The notes beneath the pieces were generated by a model that saw only the letters and a list, made by a program, of their open reading frames with translations, ran no database searches and was not told the DNA's origin. 64,000 nt of DNA, from NCBI GenBank assembly GCA_011620555.1, contig WOYY01000058.1, forward strand, positions 52,413-116,412, read 5' to 3'. Positions within the stretch are counted from its first letter, which is position 1. Each line of letters opens with the position of its first letter. This document shows positions 45,124 through 53,777 of this stretch, piece by piece. A program made the position numbers and the translations under genes. Source of the stretch: Anaerolineaceae bacterium (lineage in GTDB: Bacteria; Chloroflexota; Anaerolineae; Anaerolineales; Anaerolineaceae).

Positions 45124-46153
45124 TTTGGATAAGGATTCAGTCCTTTGGGTCGGCGGCCGTGGTGGGATCGAGGAAAATTTGGTGACGCGACGAGATATCC
45201 CCTTTGTGGCTATTCCTGCAGCCGGCGTGCACGGTGTGGGGCTTAAACGCCTGCCGGGAAATATCTGGAAGCTGGTCCAGGGCTTCTTTGCTTCCGCGCG
45301 AATCCTGCGGGAATTCAGACCCGACGTGCTCCTCTTCACGGGCGGTTACGTCGCCTTCCCGATGGCCGTCGCCGGCCGGCGCTGGTCTTCCCTGCTCTAT
45401 GTCCCCGACATCGAGCCGGGATTAGCGCTCAGAGCTTTGGCGCGCTTTGCCGACCGGATCGCCCTCACGACCGACACCTCTGCAGCCTATTTCCCGAATA
45501 AGTCCAAACTGACCGTCACCGGCTACCCCACACGGCCCGGCCTGAAGGGGTGGACGAAGGAAAAAGCCTTGGATTATTTCGGGTTCACACCGGACCTGCC
45601 CACCCTGGCCATCACCGGCGGCAGCAAGGGCGCCCGCACGATCAACACAGCGGTGATGAAGATCCTGCCGCAGCTGCTGGAAAAAATGCAGGTGGTCCAC
45701 CTGACAGGGCACCTGGACTGGGACATGCTGGATGAGCAGGCCAAATCCCTGCCCCCGGAACTCGCCAAGAACTACCAGGCCTTCCCCTATCTGCACGAGA
45801 TGGGCGCAACCTTTGCCGCGGCGGACCTGATCGTCTCCCGGGCCGGGGCCTCCACCCTTGGGGAATACCCCCTGTTTGGCCTGCCAGCCATCCTGGTCCC
45901 CTACCCCTATGCCTGGCGCTACCAAAAGGTGAACGCCTCCTTCCTGGAAGATCACGGGGCGGCTGTCCTTCTGCGCGATGAAGAAATGGATGCCAAATTA
46001 CTGGACCTGATCCTCTCCCTCATCACAGACAGGCAGCGCCTGCGCAGGATGAGCGCGGCAATGTCCAGCCTGGCAGCCCCTGAAGCGGCCTTCAAGATCG
46101 CCGCCTTGATCAACGAGATGGCCGAAACGCCGGAAAACGAGCGGACCGCATGA
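45050..46153 (+). CDS. murG: MurG-family lipid II synthase (altered glycine loop)
   Basis: Transfers GlcNAc from UDP-GlcNAc to lipid I. The 367-residue GT-B protein starts at GTG 45050 (AAAGGAG 8 bases upstream) with MRLLICAGGTGGGVYPAE. In E. coli the first glycine loop is GGTGGH and the His has been proposed as catalytic; here the equivalent residue is Gly13. The other motifs are near normal: FTGGYVAFP, GGSKGARTIN, and the UDP-binding RAGASTLGEYPLFGLPAILV. Its place between ftsW and murC supports MurG. The stop overlaps the next gene (ATGA). Confidence 0.88.
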   Translation: MRLLICAGGTGGGVYPAETVLDALDLDKDSVLWVGGRGGIEENLVTRRDIPFVAIPAAGVHGVGLKRLPGNIWKLVQGFFASARILREFRPDVLLFTGGYVAFPMAVAGRRWSSLLYVPDIEPGLALRALARFADRIALTTDTSAAYFPNKSKLTVTGYPTRPGLKGWTKEKALDYFGFTPDLPTLAITGGSKGARTINTAVMKILPQLLEKMQVVHLTGHLDWDMLDEQAKSLPPELAKNYQAFPYLHEMGATFAAADLIVSRAGASTLGEYPLFGLPAILVPYPYAWRYQKVNASFLEDHGAAVLLRDEEMDAKLLDLILSLITDRQRLRRMSAAMSSLAAPEAAFKIAALINEMAETPENERTA

Positions 46154-46680
46154 TCAGTCTTTCGGTGCTCTTCTGGATCTTCGTCGTCCTGTTTGCCATC
46201 ATCGGCGCCATGCGGGGCTGGGCCAAGGAAATCCTGGTCACCTCCGGGGTAATCGTGGCGATCTTCGTGATCACCATTATGGAAGCCTTCATCCCCGCGG
46301 TGCGGGACAACCTCAACCCGAATTCGCAATTCTGGCTGCGGATAGGCGTCCTGGCGGGCCTGACCTTCTTCGGCTACCAGGGACCCAATCTCCCCCGGCT
46401 GATCGATTCAGGCAAGTTCATCCGGGACCGGTTCCAGGACGTCCTTCTGGGCATTTTCCTCGGCGCGATCAACGGTTACATGATCTTCGGCACAGCCTGG
46501 TACTACCTCGACCAGGCAGGCTATCCCTTCAAATGGATTTCCGCCCCGGATCAGGTCACCGAGGCCGGGCTGAAAGCCATCGCTCTGATCAAAATCCTCC
46601 CGCCGGTCTGGCTGCAATCTCCCGTGATCTACATCGCGGTGGCAATTGCCTTCGTCTTTGTTTTGGTGGTATTCATCTGA
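46150..46680 (+). CDS. CvpA-like integral membrane protein
   Basis: A 176-residue protein with about four hydrophobic helices (roughly 5-22, 32-50, 64-78, 100-118) and another at the C-terminus (about 158-176). The N-terminal pattern VLFWIFVVLFAIIGAMRGW-KE resembles the CvpA family start. CvpA proteins are implicated in envelope integrity in other bacteria; the assignment here is tentative. It is inserted between murG and murC with stop/start overlaps at both ends (ATGA and TGATG), so its product is probably made in step with the cell-wall enzymes. Confidence 0.7.
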   Translation: MISLSVLFWIFVVLFAIIGAMRGWAKEILVTSGVIVAIFVITIMEAFIPAVRDNLNPNSQFWLRIGVLAGLTFFGYQGPNLPRLIDSGKFIRDRFQDVLLGIFLGAINGYMIFGTAWYYLDQAGYPFKWISAPDQVTEAGLKAIALIKILPPVWLQSPVIYIAVAIAFVFVLVVFI

Positions 46681-48047
46681 TGAAACACGTGCACTTCATT
46701 GGCATCGGCGGAACAGGGCTTTCCGCCATCGCCCGGGTCCTTCTGGAAAAAGGCTACCAGATCAGCGGTTCAGACCGGGAAGAATCGCCTTTGTTCCGCG
46801 CGGTGACCGCAGCCGGCGCCACAACCTTCGTCGGCCACAAGGGCGAACAGGCCGCCGGGGCGGACCTGGTGATCCGCTCTTCGGCCATTCCGGATGACAA
46901 CCCCGAAGTGGCCTATGCCCTGGCCCGCCAGATCCCAGTGCTCAAACGCTCAGCCTTCCTGGCGGAATTGACTCAGGGGCAGGACACCCTGGCTGTCGCA
47001 GGTACGCACGGCAAGACCACCACCACAGCCATGCTGATCTGGATGCTGACCGAGATGGGGCTGGACCCCAGCTTCATCGCCGGCGGCGTGGTCAAGCAAT
47101 TGAACTGCAATGCCCATTATGGCCAGGGCGACTATTTTGTGATCGAGGCGGATGAATATGACAACATGTTCCTCGGCCTTGCGCCCAAAGTGGCCCTCGT
47201 GACCAATATGGAGCACGACCACCCGGACTGCTTCCCCACCCCCGAGGACTACCGGAAGGCCTTCAAAGCCTTTCTGGGACGGGTGCGGGCAGGCGGGCTG
47301 ACGCTGGTCTGCCTCGATGATCCCGGTGCGGCCTCCCTGGGCGGTGAAATGGCCGCCAGCCAATCTGTGCTGACCTATGGCAGCCAGGCCGGAGCTGATT
47401 ACCAGGCTGTTGAAATCCGCGTGGAAGCAGGCTGGCCGGTCTTCCGGTTGCTGCATGGCGATCAGGATCTCGGCCGGGTCCGCCTGGCCGTCCCTGGGCG
47501 GCATAACGTCCTGAATGCCGCCGGCGCCCTGGCCACTCTGAACGAACTGGGGCTGGACCTGGAAAAAGCCATCCTGTCCCTCAGCACTTTCAGCGGCGCG
47601 GGACGGCGGTTTGAGGTTCTGGGTGAAGTAAACGGCATCACCGTGATTGATGACTACGGCCACCACCCCACCGAGATTGCGGCAACCCTCCGGGCAGCCC
47701 AATCCCGCTATCCGGGCCGCCGGATCTGGGCCATCTGGCAGCCGCACACCTATTCCCGGACCCAGTCCCTGGAACCCGAATTCATCCGGGCGTTCGCATT
47801 GGCCGATCGGGTTGGCGTTCTGAAGATCTACGCCGCCCGCGAAAAAGACCCAGGCTACAGCGCCGAGGCCATCGCCGATGCCCTGCCCGGCGGCAAAGCG
47901 GTCTATCTGGATGATTTTGAGACCGCAGCGGACTATTTACTCAAAGAAATTGCCCCTGGCGACATCCTGATCGTTTTCTCCGCCGGAGATGCGACCAAAG
48001 TCAGCCAGGCGGTTTATCAGGCATTATTGATGAAGGAACGTGGCTAG
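46680..48047 (+). CDS. murC: UDP-MurNAc:L-alanine ligase
   Basis: Adds L-alanine, the first residue of the stem peptide. The 455-residue protein begins KHVHFIGIGGTGLSAIARVL and has the ATP loop AGTHGKTTTTAML at about 108-120, the EADEYDNMF motif, TNMEHDHPD and the C-terminal DDYGHHPTEIAATL, all MurC-type. ATG 46680 overlaps the previous stop (TGATG). It reads a few bases into murB. Confidence 0.95.
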   Translation: MKHVHFIGIGGTGLSAIARVLLEKGYQISGSDREESPLFRAVTAAGATTFVGHKGEQAAGADLVIRSSAIPDDNPEVAYALARQIPVLKRSAFLAELTQGQDTLAVAGTHGKTTTTAMLIWMLTEMGLDPSFIAGGVVKQLNCNAHYGQGDYFVIEADEYDNMFLGLAPKVALVTNMEHDHPDCFPTPEDYRKAFKAFLGRVRAGGLTLVCLDDPGAASLGGEMAASQSVLTYGSQAGADYQAVEIRVEAGWPVFRLLHGDQDLGRVRLAVPGRHNVLNAAGALATLNELGLDLEKAILSLSTFSGAGRRFEVLGEVNGITVIDDYGHHPTEIAATLRAAQSRYPGRRIWAIWQPHTYSRTQSLEPEFIRAFALADRVGVLKIYAAREKDPGYSAEAIADALPGGKAVYLDDFETAADYLLKEIAPGDILIVFSAGDATKVSQAVYQALLMKERG

Positions 48048-48975
48048 CCACATGATGAACGAAGCAAAGATGGAGAAGCTCAGAGAGGTCTTTGGCGAGG
48101 CGCTGCAGGAAAACGTCACCATGGCCAATTACACCACCGCCAGGGTGGGCGGCCCCGTGCCAGCTCTGATCGCCATCCACACTCTCGAAGACCTCACCCA
48201 GGCGGCCCAAACCCTTTGGGAACTGGAGATCCCCTTCAGCCTGCTGGGCAGCGGCTCCAATATCCTGGTCAGCGATCATGGGCTGGACCGGGTGATTCTG
48301 CACAACCGAGCGCACAATCTGCGGATCGACACGAAGTCCGAAATCCCCTCTATCGAGGCGGAATCCGGCGCGATCCTCGGCACCGTGGCCCGCCAGACAG
48401 CCCTGCGCGGCCTGAGCGGCATGGAATGGGCCGCACCTGTCCCCGGAACCGTTGGGGGCGCAGTTTACGGCAATGCCGGCGCCCACGGCGGCGATATGGC
48501 GTCTTCCCTGAAATTGGCAAAAATCTTGCACGCAGAAAAGGGCGTGGAAGAATGGCCGGTCGAAAAACTGGCCTATCAATATCGCAGCAGCATCCTGAAA
48601 CGCGAAAAAATGCCGGTGGTGATCCTTTCTGCCATCTTCAAAGCGACCCCCACCAGCCGTGAGGAGGCCAAAGCGAAGATTTCCGAATTCCAGGCCTATC
48701 GCAAGGGCACCCAGCCCCCCGGCGCATCCATGGGGTCCATGTTCAAGAACCCGCCGGATGATTACGCCGGCCGGCTGATCGAAGCGGCAGGATTGAAAGG
48801 CAAACGCATTGGGCGGGCGCTGATCAGCCCGATTCATGCCAATTTCATCGTTAACCTGGAAGGCGCCCAAGCCCAGGACATCTACCAGTTGATGAACCTG
48901 GCGCAGGCGACCGTCAAAGCTAAATTCGGGGTCGAATTGGAACCCGAGATCGAACTATTAGGTGAATTTGAGTAA
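48040..48975 (+). CDS. murB: UDP-N-acetylenolpyruvoylglucosamine reductase
   Basis: FAD/NADPH enzyme making UDP-MurNAc. The 311-residue protein has the FAD motif LLGSGSNILVSDHGLD near 70, the AAPVPGTVGGAVYGNAGAHG block near 134, YRSSIL, the catalytic-serine loop PPGASMGSMFKNP near 229, and a C-terminal glutamate in LEPEIELLGE. The start is uncertain: GTG 48040 overlaps murC by 8 bases, while ATG 48052 begins a few bases after the murC stop; neither has an ideally spaced ribosome site. Confidence 0.93.
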   Translation: MASHMMNEAKMEKLREVFGEALQENVTMANYTTARVGGPVPALIAIHTLEDLTQAAQTLWELEIPFSLLGSGSNILVSDHGLDRVILHNRAHNLRIDTKSEIPSIEAESGAILGTVARQTALRGLSGMEWAAPVPGTVGGAVYGNAGAHGGDMASSLKLAKILHAEKGVEEWPVEKLAYQYRSSILKREKMPVVILSAIFKATPTSREEAKAKISEFQAYRKGTQPPGASMGSMFKNPPDDYAGRLIEAAGLKGKRIGRALISPIHANFIVNLEGAQAQDIYQLMNLAQATVKAKFGVELEPEIELLGEFE

Positions 48976-50078
48976 TGGATAAGAAAATTAAACTCGGTGT
49001 GATTTACGGGGGACGGTCCGGTGAGCATGAAGTCTCACTGATGTCTGCGCGTTCCGTCCTCTCAGTAATCGACCGGGATAAATTCGATGTGATCGAGATC
49101 GGGATCACCCGCAAAGGGCAATGGCTGGTCGGCGAAAACCTCTGGACCCTGATCCAGAATGAACGCTATGAGACCCTGATCCCGGCCGTTTTCCTGCCCT
49201 GGCCCCAGAACCCCGGCATCTACACCCTGCAGGATGGGCGGATGAAGCTTTATTCTGCCCTGGACGTGGTTTTCCCCGTCATGCACGGAACCTACAGCGA
49301 AGATGGCACGCTGCAGGGGCTGCTGGAACTGGCGGATGTGGCCTATGTCGGCGCCGGCGTGCTGGGTTCAGCCGCCTGCATGGACAAGGGCCTCTTTAAA
49401 GATGTGATGATCGCCAACCAGATCCCCACGCTGGATTACCTGGTCTTCAACCGCAAGGAGATTGAAGCAGATCTGGAAACCTGCCTGGACCAGGCGGAGA
49501 CCATCGCCCCCTACCCGCTCTTTACCAAGCCCGCCAACCTCGGCTCTTCGGTTGGGATCAGCAAATGCACCAGTCGGAGCGACCTGATGGAGGGGATTCT
49601 CCAGGCTGCCTCTTTTGACCGCCGGATCGTGGTCGAAAAGGGCATTGAAATGGCCCGCGAAGTGGAACTGGCTGTTCTGGGGAATGAAAACCCCCAGGCC
49701 TCCATCCCCGGCGAAGTGGTCCCGAAGGACATCTTCTATACCTATGCGGAGAAATACATCAACGACACCGCCGACCTTCTCATCCCGGCCGATGTCTCCG
49801 CTGAGATGGTGGCGATGCTGCAGGAGATCGCCATCCGAGCCTACAAAGCCACGGATTGCGCCGGGATGGCCCGGGTGGACTTCCTGATCGACCGTGAAAC
49901 AGACAAGGTCTATCTCAATGAAATCAACACCATCCCCGGTTTCACCAAGATCAGCATGTATCCGAAGCTTTGGGAGGCCACCGGCCTGCCCTATGCTCAG
50001 CTGATTGAACGCCTGATCGACCTGGCGTTGGAACGCAAAGCCCAACGCGACCAGACAGAAAGAGAGTTTCGAAGTTAA
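48975..50078 (+). CDS. ddl: D-alanine:D-alanine ligase
   Basis: ATP-grasp enzyme joining two D-alanines for MurF. The 367-residue protein has the N-terminal VIYGGRSGEHEVSLMSARSV, PVMHGTYSEDGTLQGLLEL near 97, FTKPANLGSSVGISK and the C-terminal NEINTIPGFTKISMYPKLW (Mg/ATP site and omega-loop). The residue after SMYP is Lys; the substrate site looks like the D-Ala form, and a D-Ala-D-Lac type is not indicated. Start and stop overlap murB and ftsQ (TAATG at both ends). Confidence 0.94.
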   Translation: MDKKIKLGVIYGGRSGEHEVSLMSARSVLSVIDRDKFDVIEIGITRKGQWLVGENLWTLIQNERYETLIPAVFLPWPQNPGIYTLQDGRMKLYSALDVVFPVMHGTYSEDGTLQGLLELADVAYVGAGVLGSAACMDKGLFKDVMIANQIPTLDYLVFNRKEIEADLETCLDQAETIAPYPLFTKPANLGSSVGISKCTSRSDLMEGILQAASFDRRIVVEKGIEMAREVELAVLGNENPQASIPGEVVPKDIFYTYAEKYINDTADLLIPADVSAEMVAMLQEIAIRAYKATDCAGMARVDFLIDRETDKVYLNEINTIPGFTKISMYPKLWEATGLPYAQLIERLIDLALERKAQRDQTEREFRS

Positions 50079-51088
50079 TGGCCAACCGCCCGTCGGAGGA
50101 TAAGAGCAGGGCTGAACAGGTCCGTGCTCGCCGGCAGCAAAGCCAGAAGAAGACCCGAAAGGCGCCGTCCATTGGGTCCAGAGCCACGCGTAAACAGCCG
50201 GCCCGCCAGGCCCCCGTGACCCGCCGGACCCCCGCCCGAACGGTCCCGGTGATCAACCGGCCGCACAACAAGGTGAACGTCCCGCTGAAAACCAAGGGCG
50301 CTGAAGTGCAGCTGCCGGCCTTCCCCAAGATCCATCTGGGGTGGCGCCTGATCTCCGGCGCGATCTTCCTGCTTTCACTGGCCGGGGTCATCACCTTCTC
50401 CAGCCTGGGCACGTTTTCCGTCAGCGCCATCAACCTGGAAGGCGCTGAACGCCTGACTTCGGATATCGTCATGTCGCAAATCGGCGTTACGGGCCAGTCG
50501 ATTGTGAAGATCGACCCCCAGGAGATCGAATCCCAGATCAGCGAGAGCTTCCCGAGCGTTGCATCGGTGAAAGTCTCGGCTGGCTTACCCGCCTCGCTGA
50601 CGATCAAGATCACCGAGCGGCAACCGCTGATCCTCTGGCAGCAGGAAGGCAACCCACTCTGGATCGATGCGGAAGGCGTCATGTTCGTCCCCCGCGGCGA
50701 AGCGGAAATCCCCCTGGCGATCGTGGCCACCGGCAACCCGCCGGCCGGCCTCGCTGCCGCACCGGAGTCCGCTGAGGAACTTGCCGAAGTGGACAGCGCC
50801 GCAATGGCCACCAGTCTGCCCCGGACCACGCCGGAATTCGTTGAAGCGGCTTTTGCCCTGAAAGCCTACCTGCCCGAAGGCAGCACCCTGCAATACGATT
50901 CGGAATTCGGTCTCGGCTGGCAGGACCCCAACGGCTGGCGGGTCTATTTCGGCAACGACCTTAACAATATTGACTTGAAATTGGTGGAATACCAGACGAT
51001 CATCGCAGAATTACAGGCTAAGAACCTGACGCCGGCGCTGATCAGCCTTGAATTCCTTTATGCACCTTTTTACCGACTGGAGCCGTAG
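50078..51088 (+). CDS. ftsQ: Cell-division protein FtsQ (POTRA domain)
   Basis: Bitopic divisome protein that joins FtsL/FtsB. The 336-residue protein has a long, strongly basic cytoplasmic part (1-88, many Arg/Lys), one transmembrane helix at about 91-113, then the POTRA domain (FSVSAINLEGAERLTSDIV to about 185) and the FtsQ beta domain with an Ala/Glu-rich insert at about 222-248. The N-terminal basic tail is longer than in E. coli FtsQ. Between ddl and ftsA, its usual place. Confidence 0.9.
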   Translation: MANRPSEDKSRAEQVRARRQQSQKKTRKAPSIGSRATRKQPARQAPVTRRTPARTVPVINRPHNKVNVPLKTKGAEVQLPAFPKIHLGWRLISGAIFLLSLAGVITFSSLGTFSVSAINLEGAERLTSDIVMSQIGVTGQSIVKIDPQEIESQISESFPSVASVKVSAGLPASLTIKITERQPLILWQQEGNPLWIDAEGVMFVPRGEAEIPLAIVATGNPPAGLAAAPESAEELAEVDSAAMATSLPRTTPEFVEAAFALKAYLPEGSTLQYDSEFGLGWQDPNGWRVYFGNDLNNIDLKLVEYQTIIAELQAKNLTPALISLEFLYAPFYRLEP

Positions 51089-51089
51089 T

Positions 51090-52319
51090 ATGGAAGAGCC
51101 CATCATCGTTGGAATTGATATTGGAACCAGCAAGATCTGCACCCTGGTTGCCCGTGTGGAAGAAGGCGACAACCTCAGGATTTTGGGCGTGGGTCTTGAA
51201 CCCTCCCAGGGCCTCCGCAAGGGGACAGTTGTGGACCTCAACGCCGCGGCGCTGGCTGTTTCCCGTTCAATTGAGAAAGCCGAACGCACCTCCGGGTTCG
51301 AGATCAACGCAGCCCTCGTCAGCCTGGCGGGGTCGCAGGTTTCCTCGATCAACAGCCGGGGCGTTGTGGGCATCACCGGCGGGATTGTGGATATGGAAGA
51401 CATCGACCGGGCGCTGGATGCGGCTCAGGCAGTCGCCATCCCTCACAACCGCGAGATCATCCATGTGATCCAGCGGGGGTTCACCATCGACGGCCAGGAC
51501 GGCATCCGTACCCCAATTGGGATGCACGGCTACCGGCTGGAAGTTGAAGCCCACATCATCACCGCGGCGGCCTCCACCGTCGAGAACCTCCGCCAGTGCG
51601 TCGGCGCCTCAGGGATTGAAGTTCAGCAATTCGTGCTCAACCCGCTCGCCTCCGGTGAAGTGGTGCTCTCCGAAACGGAACGCCAGATGGGCGTGGCCGT
51701 GGTGGATATCGGCGGCGGCACAACGGATATGGCCATCTACATTGACGGCGATGTCTGGCACACGATGGTGATGGCGGTGGGCGGCAATCATGTCACCTCC
51801 GACATTGCCCACGGGCTGCGGCTGCCGATCACCCAGGCCGAAGAAGTCAAGCTCAAATTTGGCCATGCCATCCAGTCCGCCGTCAACCCTGAAGAGCAGT
51901 TCACCGTCCGCAGCTTCGGCGTGGACACCCCGGAACGAATCAAACGCTCCGACCTGGCGAACATCGTTGAGGCCCGGATGGAAGAGATCTTCTACCTGGT
52001 GCTCCAGGAGATCCGCCGCTCGGGCTATGATGGCCTTCTGCCGGCCGGTGTGGTGCTCACGGGCGGTTCCAGCCTGATCCCAGGCTGCCGCCAGCTGGCG
52101 TCCCAGGTGATGGGTCTCCCCACCCGGATCGCCAAACCCCAGAACCTGATCGGCCTGACCGATCAACTCGACTCGCCGGCCTTTGCCACCAGCGTAGGCC
52201 TGCTGCATTGGGCGCTCCTGATGAACGACTCCGGTCAGTTCATTGAACGCCATGGACCAAAACAACCCAAAAACTGGTCCGACCAACTTAAGGATCTACT
52301 CAGAAGGCTCTTGCCCTGA
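51090..52319 (+). CDS. ftsA: Cell-division protein FtsA
   Basis: Actin-like protein that tethers FtsZ to the membrane. The 409-residue protein has GIDIGTSKICTLVA at about 8-21, the SHS2 (1C) insertion, VVDIGGGTTDMAIY near 204-217 and LTGGSSLIPG near 329. The C-terminus (NWSDQLKDLLRRLLP) is an amphipathic helix typical of the membrane-targeting sequence. It starts one base after the ftsQ stop. Confidence 0.95.
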   Translation: MEEPIIVGIDIGTSKICTLVARVEEGDNLRILGVGLEPSQGLRKGTVVDLNAAALAVSRSIEKAERTSGFEINAALVSLAGSQVSSINSRGVVGITGGIVDMEDIDRALDAAQAVAIPHNREIIHVIQRGFTIDGQDGIRTPIGMHGYRLEVEAHIITAAASTVENLRQCVGASGIEVQQFVLNPLASGEVVLSETERQMGVAVVDIGGGTTDMAIYIDGDVWHTMVMAVGGNHVTSDIAHGLRLPITQAEEVKLKFGHAIQSAVNPEEQFTVRSFGVDTPERIKRSDLANIVEARMEEIFYLVLQEIRRSGYDGLLPAGVVLTGGSSLIPGCRQLASQVMGLPTRIAKPQNLIGLTDQLDSPAFATSVGLLHWALLMNDSGQFIERHGPKQPKNWSDQLKDLLRRLLP

Positions 52320-52367
52320 GATAGACAGTATTATCGTCCATTTATGTTTTACGAAGAGGAGTTAACC

Positions 52368-53519
52368 ATGGATAAGAATCTACAACCTGAATCATTTGCA
52401 CGGATCAAAGTTGTGGGAATCGGCGGCGGCGGCTGCAACGCTGTCAACCGGATGATCGATGAGGGTCTGACCGGCATCGAATTCATCGCCGTCAACACCG
52501 ACGCCCAGGCTTTGCAGTTCTCCAAGGCCAAGGTCCGGGTGCGGATTGGCGAAAAGTCCACCCGCGGCCTCGGGGCAGGCGGCGATCCCAAGATCGGCCG
52601 GGCTGCTGCTGAGGAATCGGCTGAGGAATTATACGAAGTGCTGAAGGGCAGCGACATGGTCTTCGTGACCGCTGGTCTCGGCGGCGGCACCGGCACCGGC
52701 GCAGCCCCCGTGGTCGCCCAGATCGCCAAGGAAATCAACGCCCTGACGATCGGCGTGGTTACCCGTCCCTTCACCTTTGAAGGCACCCACCGGGCCAACT
52801 CGGCTGAAATCGGCGCGGCCAACCTCAAAGAACACGCCGACACCCTGATCGTGATCCCTAACGACCGCCTGCTGCAGATCGTCGATAACCGGGCCGGGCT
52901 GCAGGATGCCTTCAGGATCGCCGATGACGTCCTGCGTCAGGGCATCCAGGGCATTTCCGAACTGATCACGGTGCCCGGTCTGATCAACCTGGACTTCGCG
53001 GATGTCCGCACGATCATGTCCGAAGGCGGCGCAGCCCTGATGGCTGTCGGTCAGGCTTCCGGCGAGGATCGGGCGATCAAAGCCGCTGAACAGGCGATCT
53101 CCAACCAGCTGCTCGATGTCACCATTAACGGCGCCCGCGGCATCCTGTTCAACGTGACCGGCGGTGAGAACCTCAAACTCTTCGAGGTGAACCAGGCCGC
53201 CGCGATCATCAAGGAAACCGCCCACCCCGAGGTGAACCTGATCTTCGGCGCGGTCATTGATGAAAGCCTGGGCGACAACCTGCGCATCACGGTGATCGCG
53301 ACCGGTTTCGAAGGCAACAGCATCAGCCCTCGCCGGGAAACCAAGGTGGAGCCGAGGCAGAACACCTATGCGAAGCAGCGCCCCCTCCCCAGCATGCTGG
53401 AGAAAGAGGAAGCTGAGGATGCTTACGAGCCGCGCCGGGATGCCTATGAGTTCCCCACGCGGATCAACACCGACGACCTGGACGTCCCCGCGTTCTTACG
53501 TAAACGCAGCCAAAACTAA
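52368..53519 (+). CDS. ftsZ: Cell-division protein FtsZ
   Basis: Tubulin-like GTPase that forms the Z ring. The 383-residue protein has [14 protein letters not shown] near 17, the tubulin signature GGGTGTGA at 105-112, RPFTFEG, and the T7-loop [11 protein letters not shown]. The C-terminal linker is short (about 35 residues) and ends in [12 protein letters not shown], the conserved peptide that binds FtsA. ATG 52368 is preceded by AGGAG; an upstream in-frame ATG (52344) lacks this. Last gene of the dcw cluster, 48 bases after ftsA. Confidence 0.97.
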   Translation: MDKNLQPESFARIKVVGIGGGGCNAVNRMIDEGLTGIEFIAVNTDAQALQFSKAKVRVRIGEKSTRGLGAGGDPKIGRAAAEESAEELYEVLKGSDMVFVTAGLGGGTGTGAAPVVAQIAKEINALTIGVVTRPFTFEGTHRANSAEIGAANLKEHADTLIVIPNDRLLQIVDNRAGLQDAFRIADDVLRQGIQGISELITVPGLINLDFADVRTIMSEGGAALMAVGQASGEDRAIKAAEQAISNQLLDVTINGARGILFNVTGGENLKLFEVNQAAAIIKETAHPEVNLIFGAVIDESLGDNLRITVIATGFEGNSISPRRETKVEPRQNTYAKQRPLPSMLEKEEAEDAYEPRRDAYEFPTRINTDDLDVPAFLRKRSQN

Positions 53520-53684
53520 GCTTTACCGTTTACGTATTCGTCATAATAATATGCTGCTCAATTCAATGAGCCTGATATCGGAGGGTCTTCTGTGCTCCAG
53601 GCGACTGGTTGTCTTGGCGCGCGTCACTAGAGATTAAATGGATTGGTAAATTAACTCCTCGCTCCTCATTAATGGTATTGGCAA

Positions 53685-53721
53685 ATAGAAAAACGCAGGA
53701 TTGCAGCCTGCGTTTTTCTAT
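53685..53721. terminator. Bidirectional terminator between ftsZ and ptsI
   Basis: ATAGAAAAACGCAGG (53685-53699) and its exact complement (53707-53721) form a 15-bp stem around a 7-base loop, with T-runs within the stem ends on both strands. It can close both the dcw cluster and the convergent ptsI transcript. The 165 bases between ftsZ and the stem hold nothing I can identify. Confidence 0.9.
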
Positions 53722-53777
53722 TCATTAACTTTGAAAACTTTGGGGGCGTTCAGAGCCACCCTACAACAGTTTTTGTT

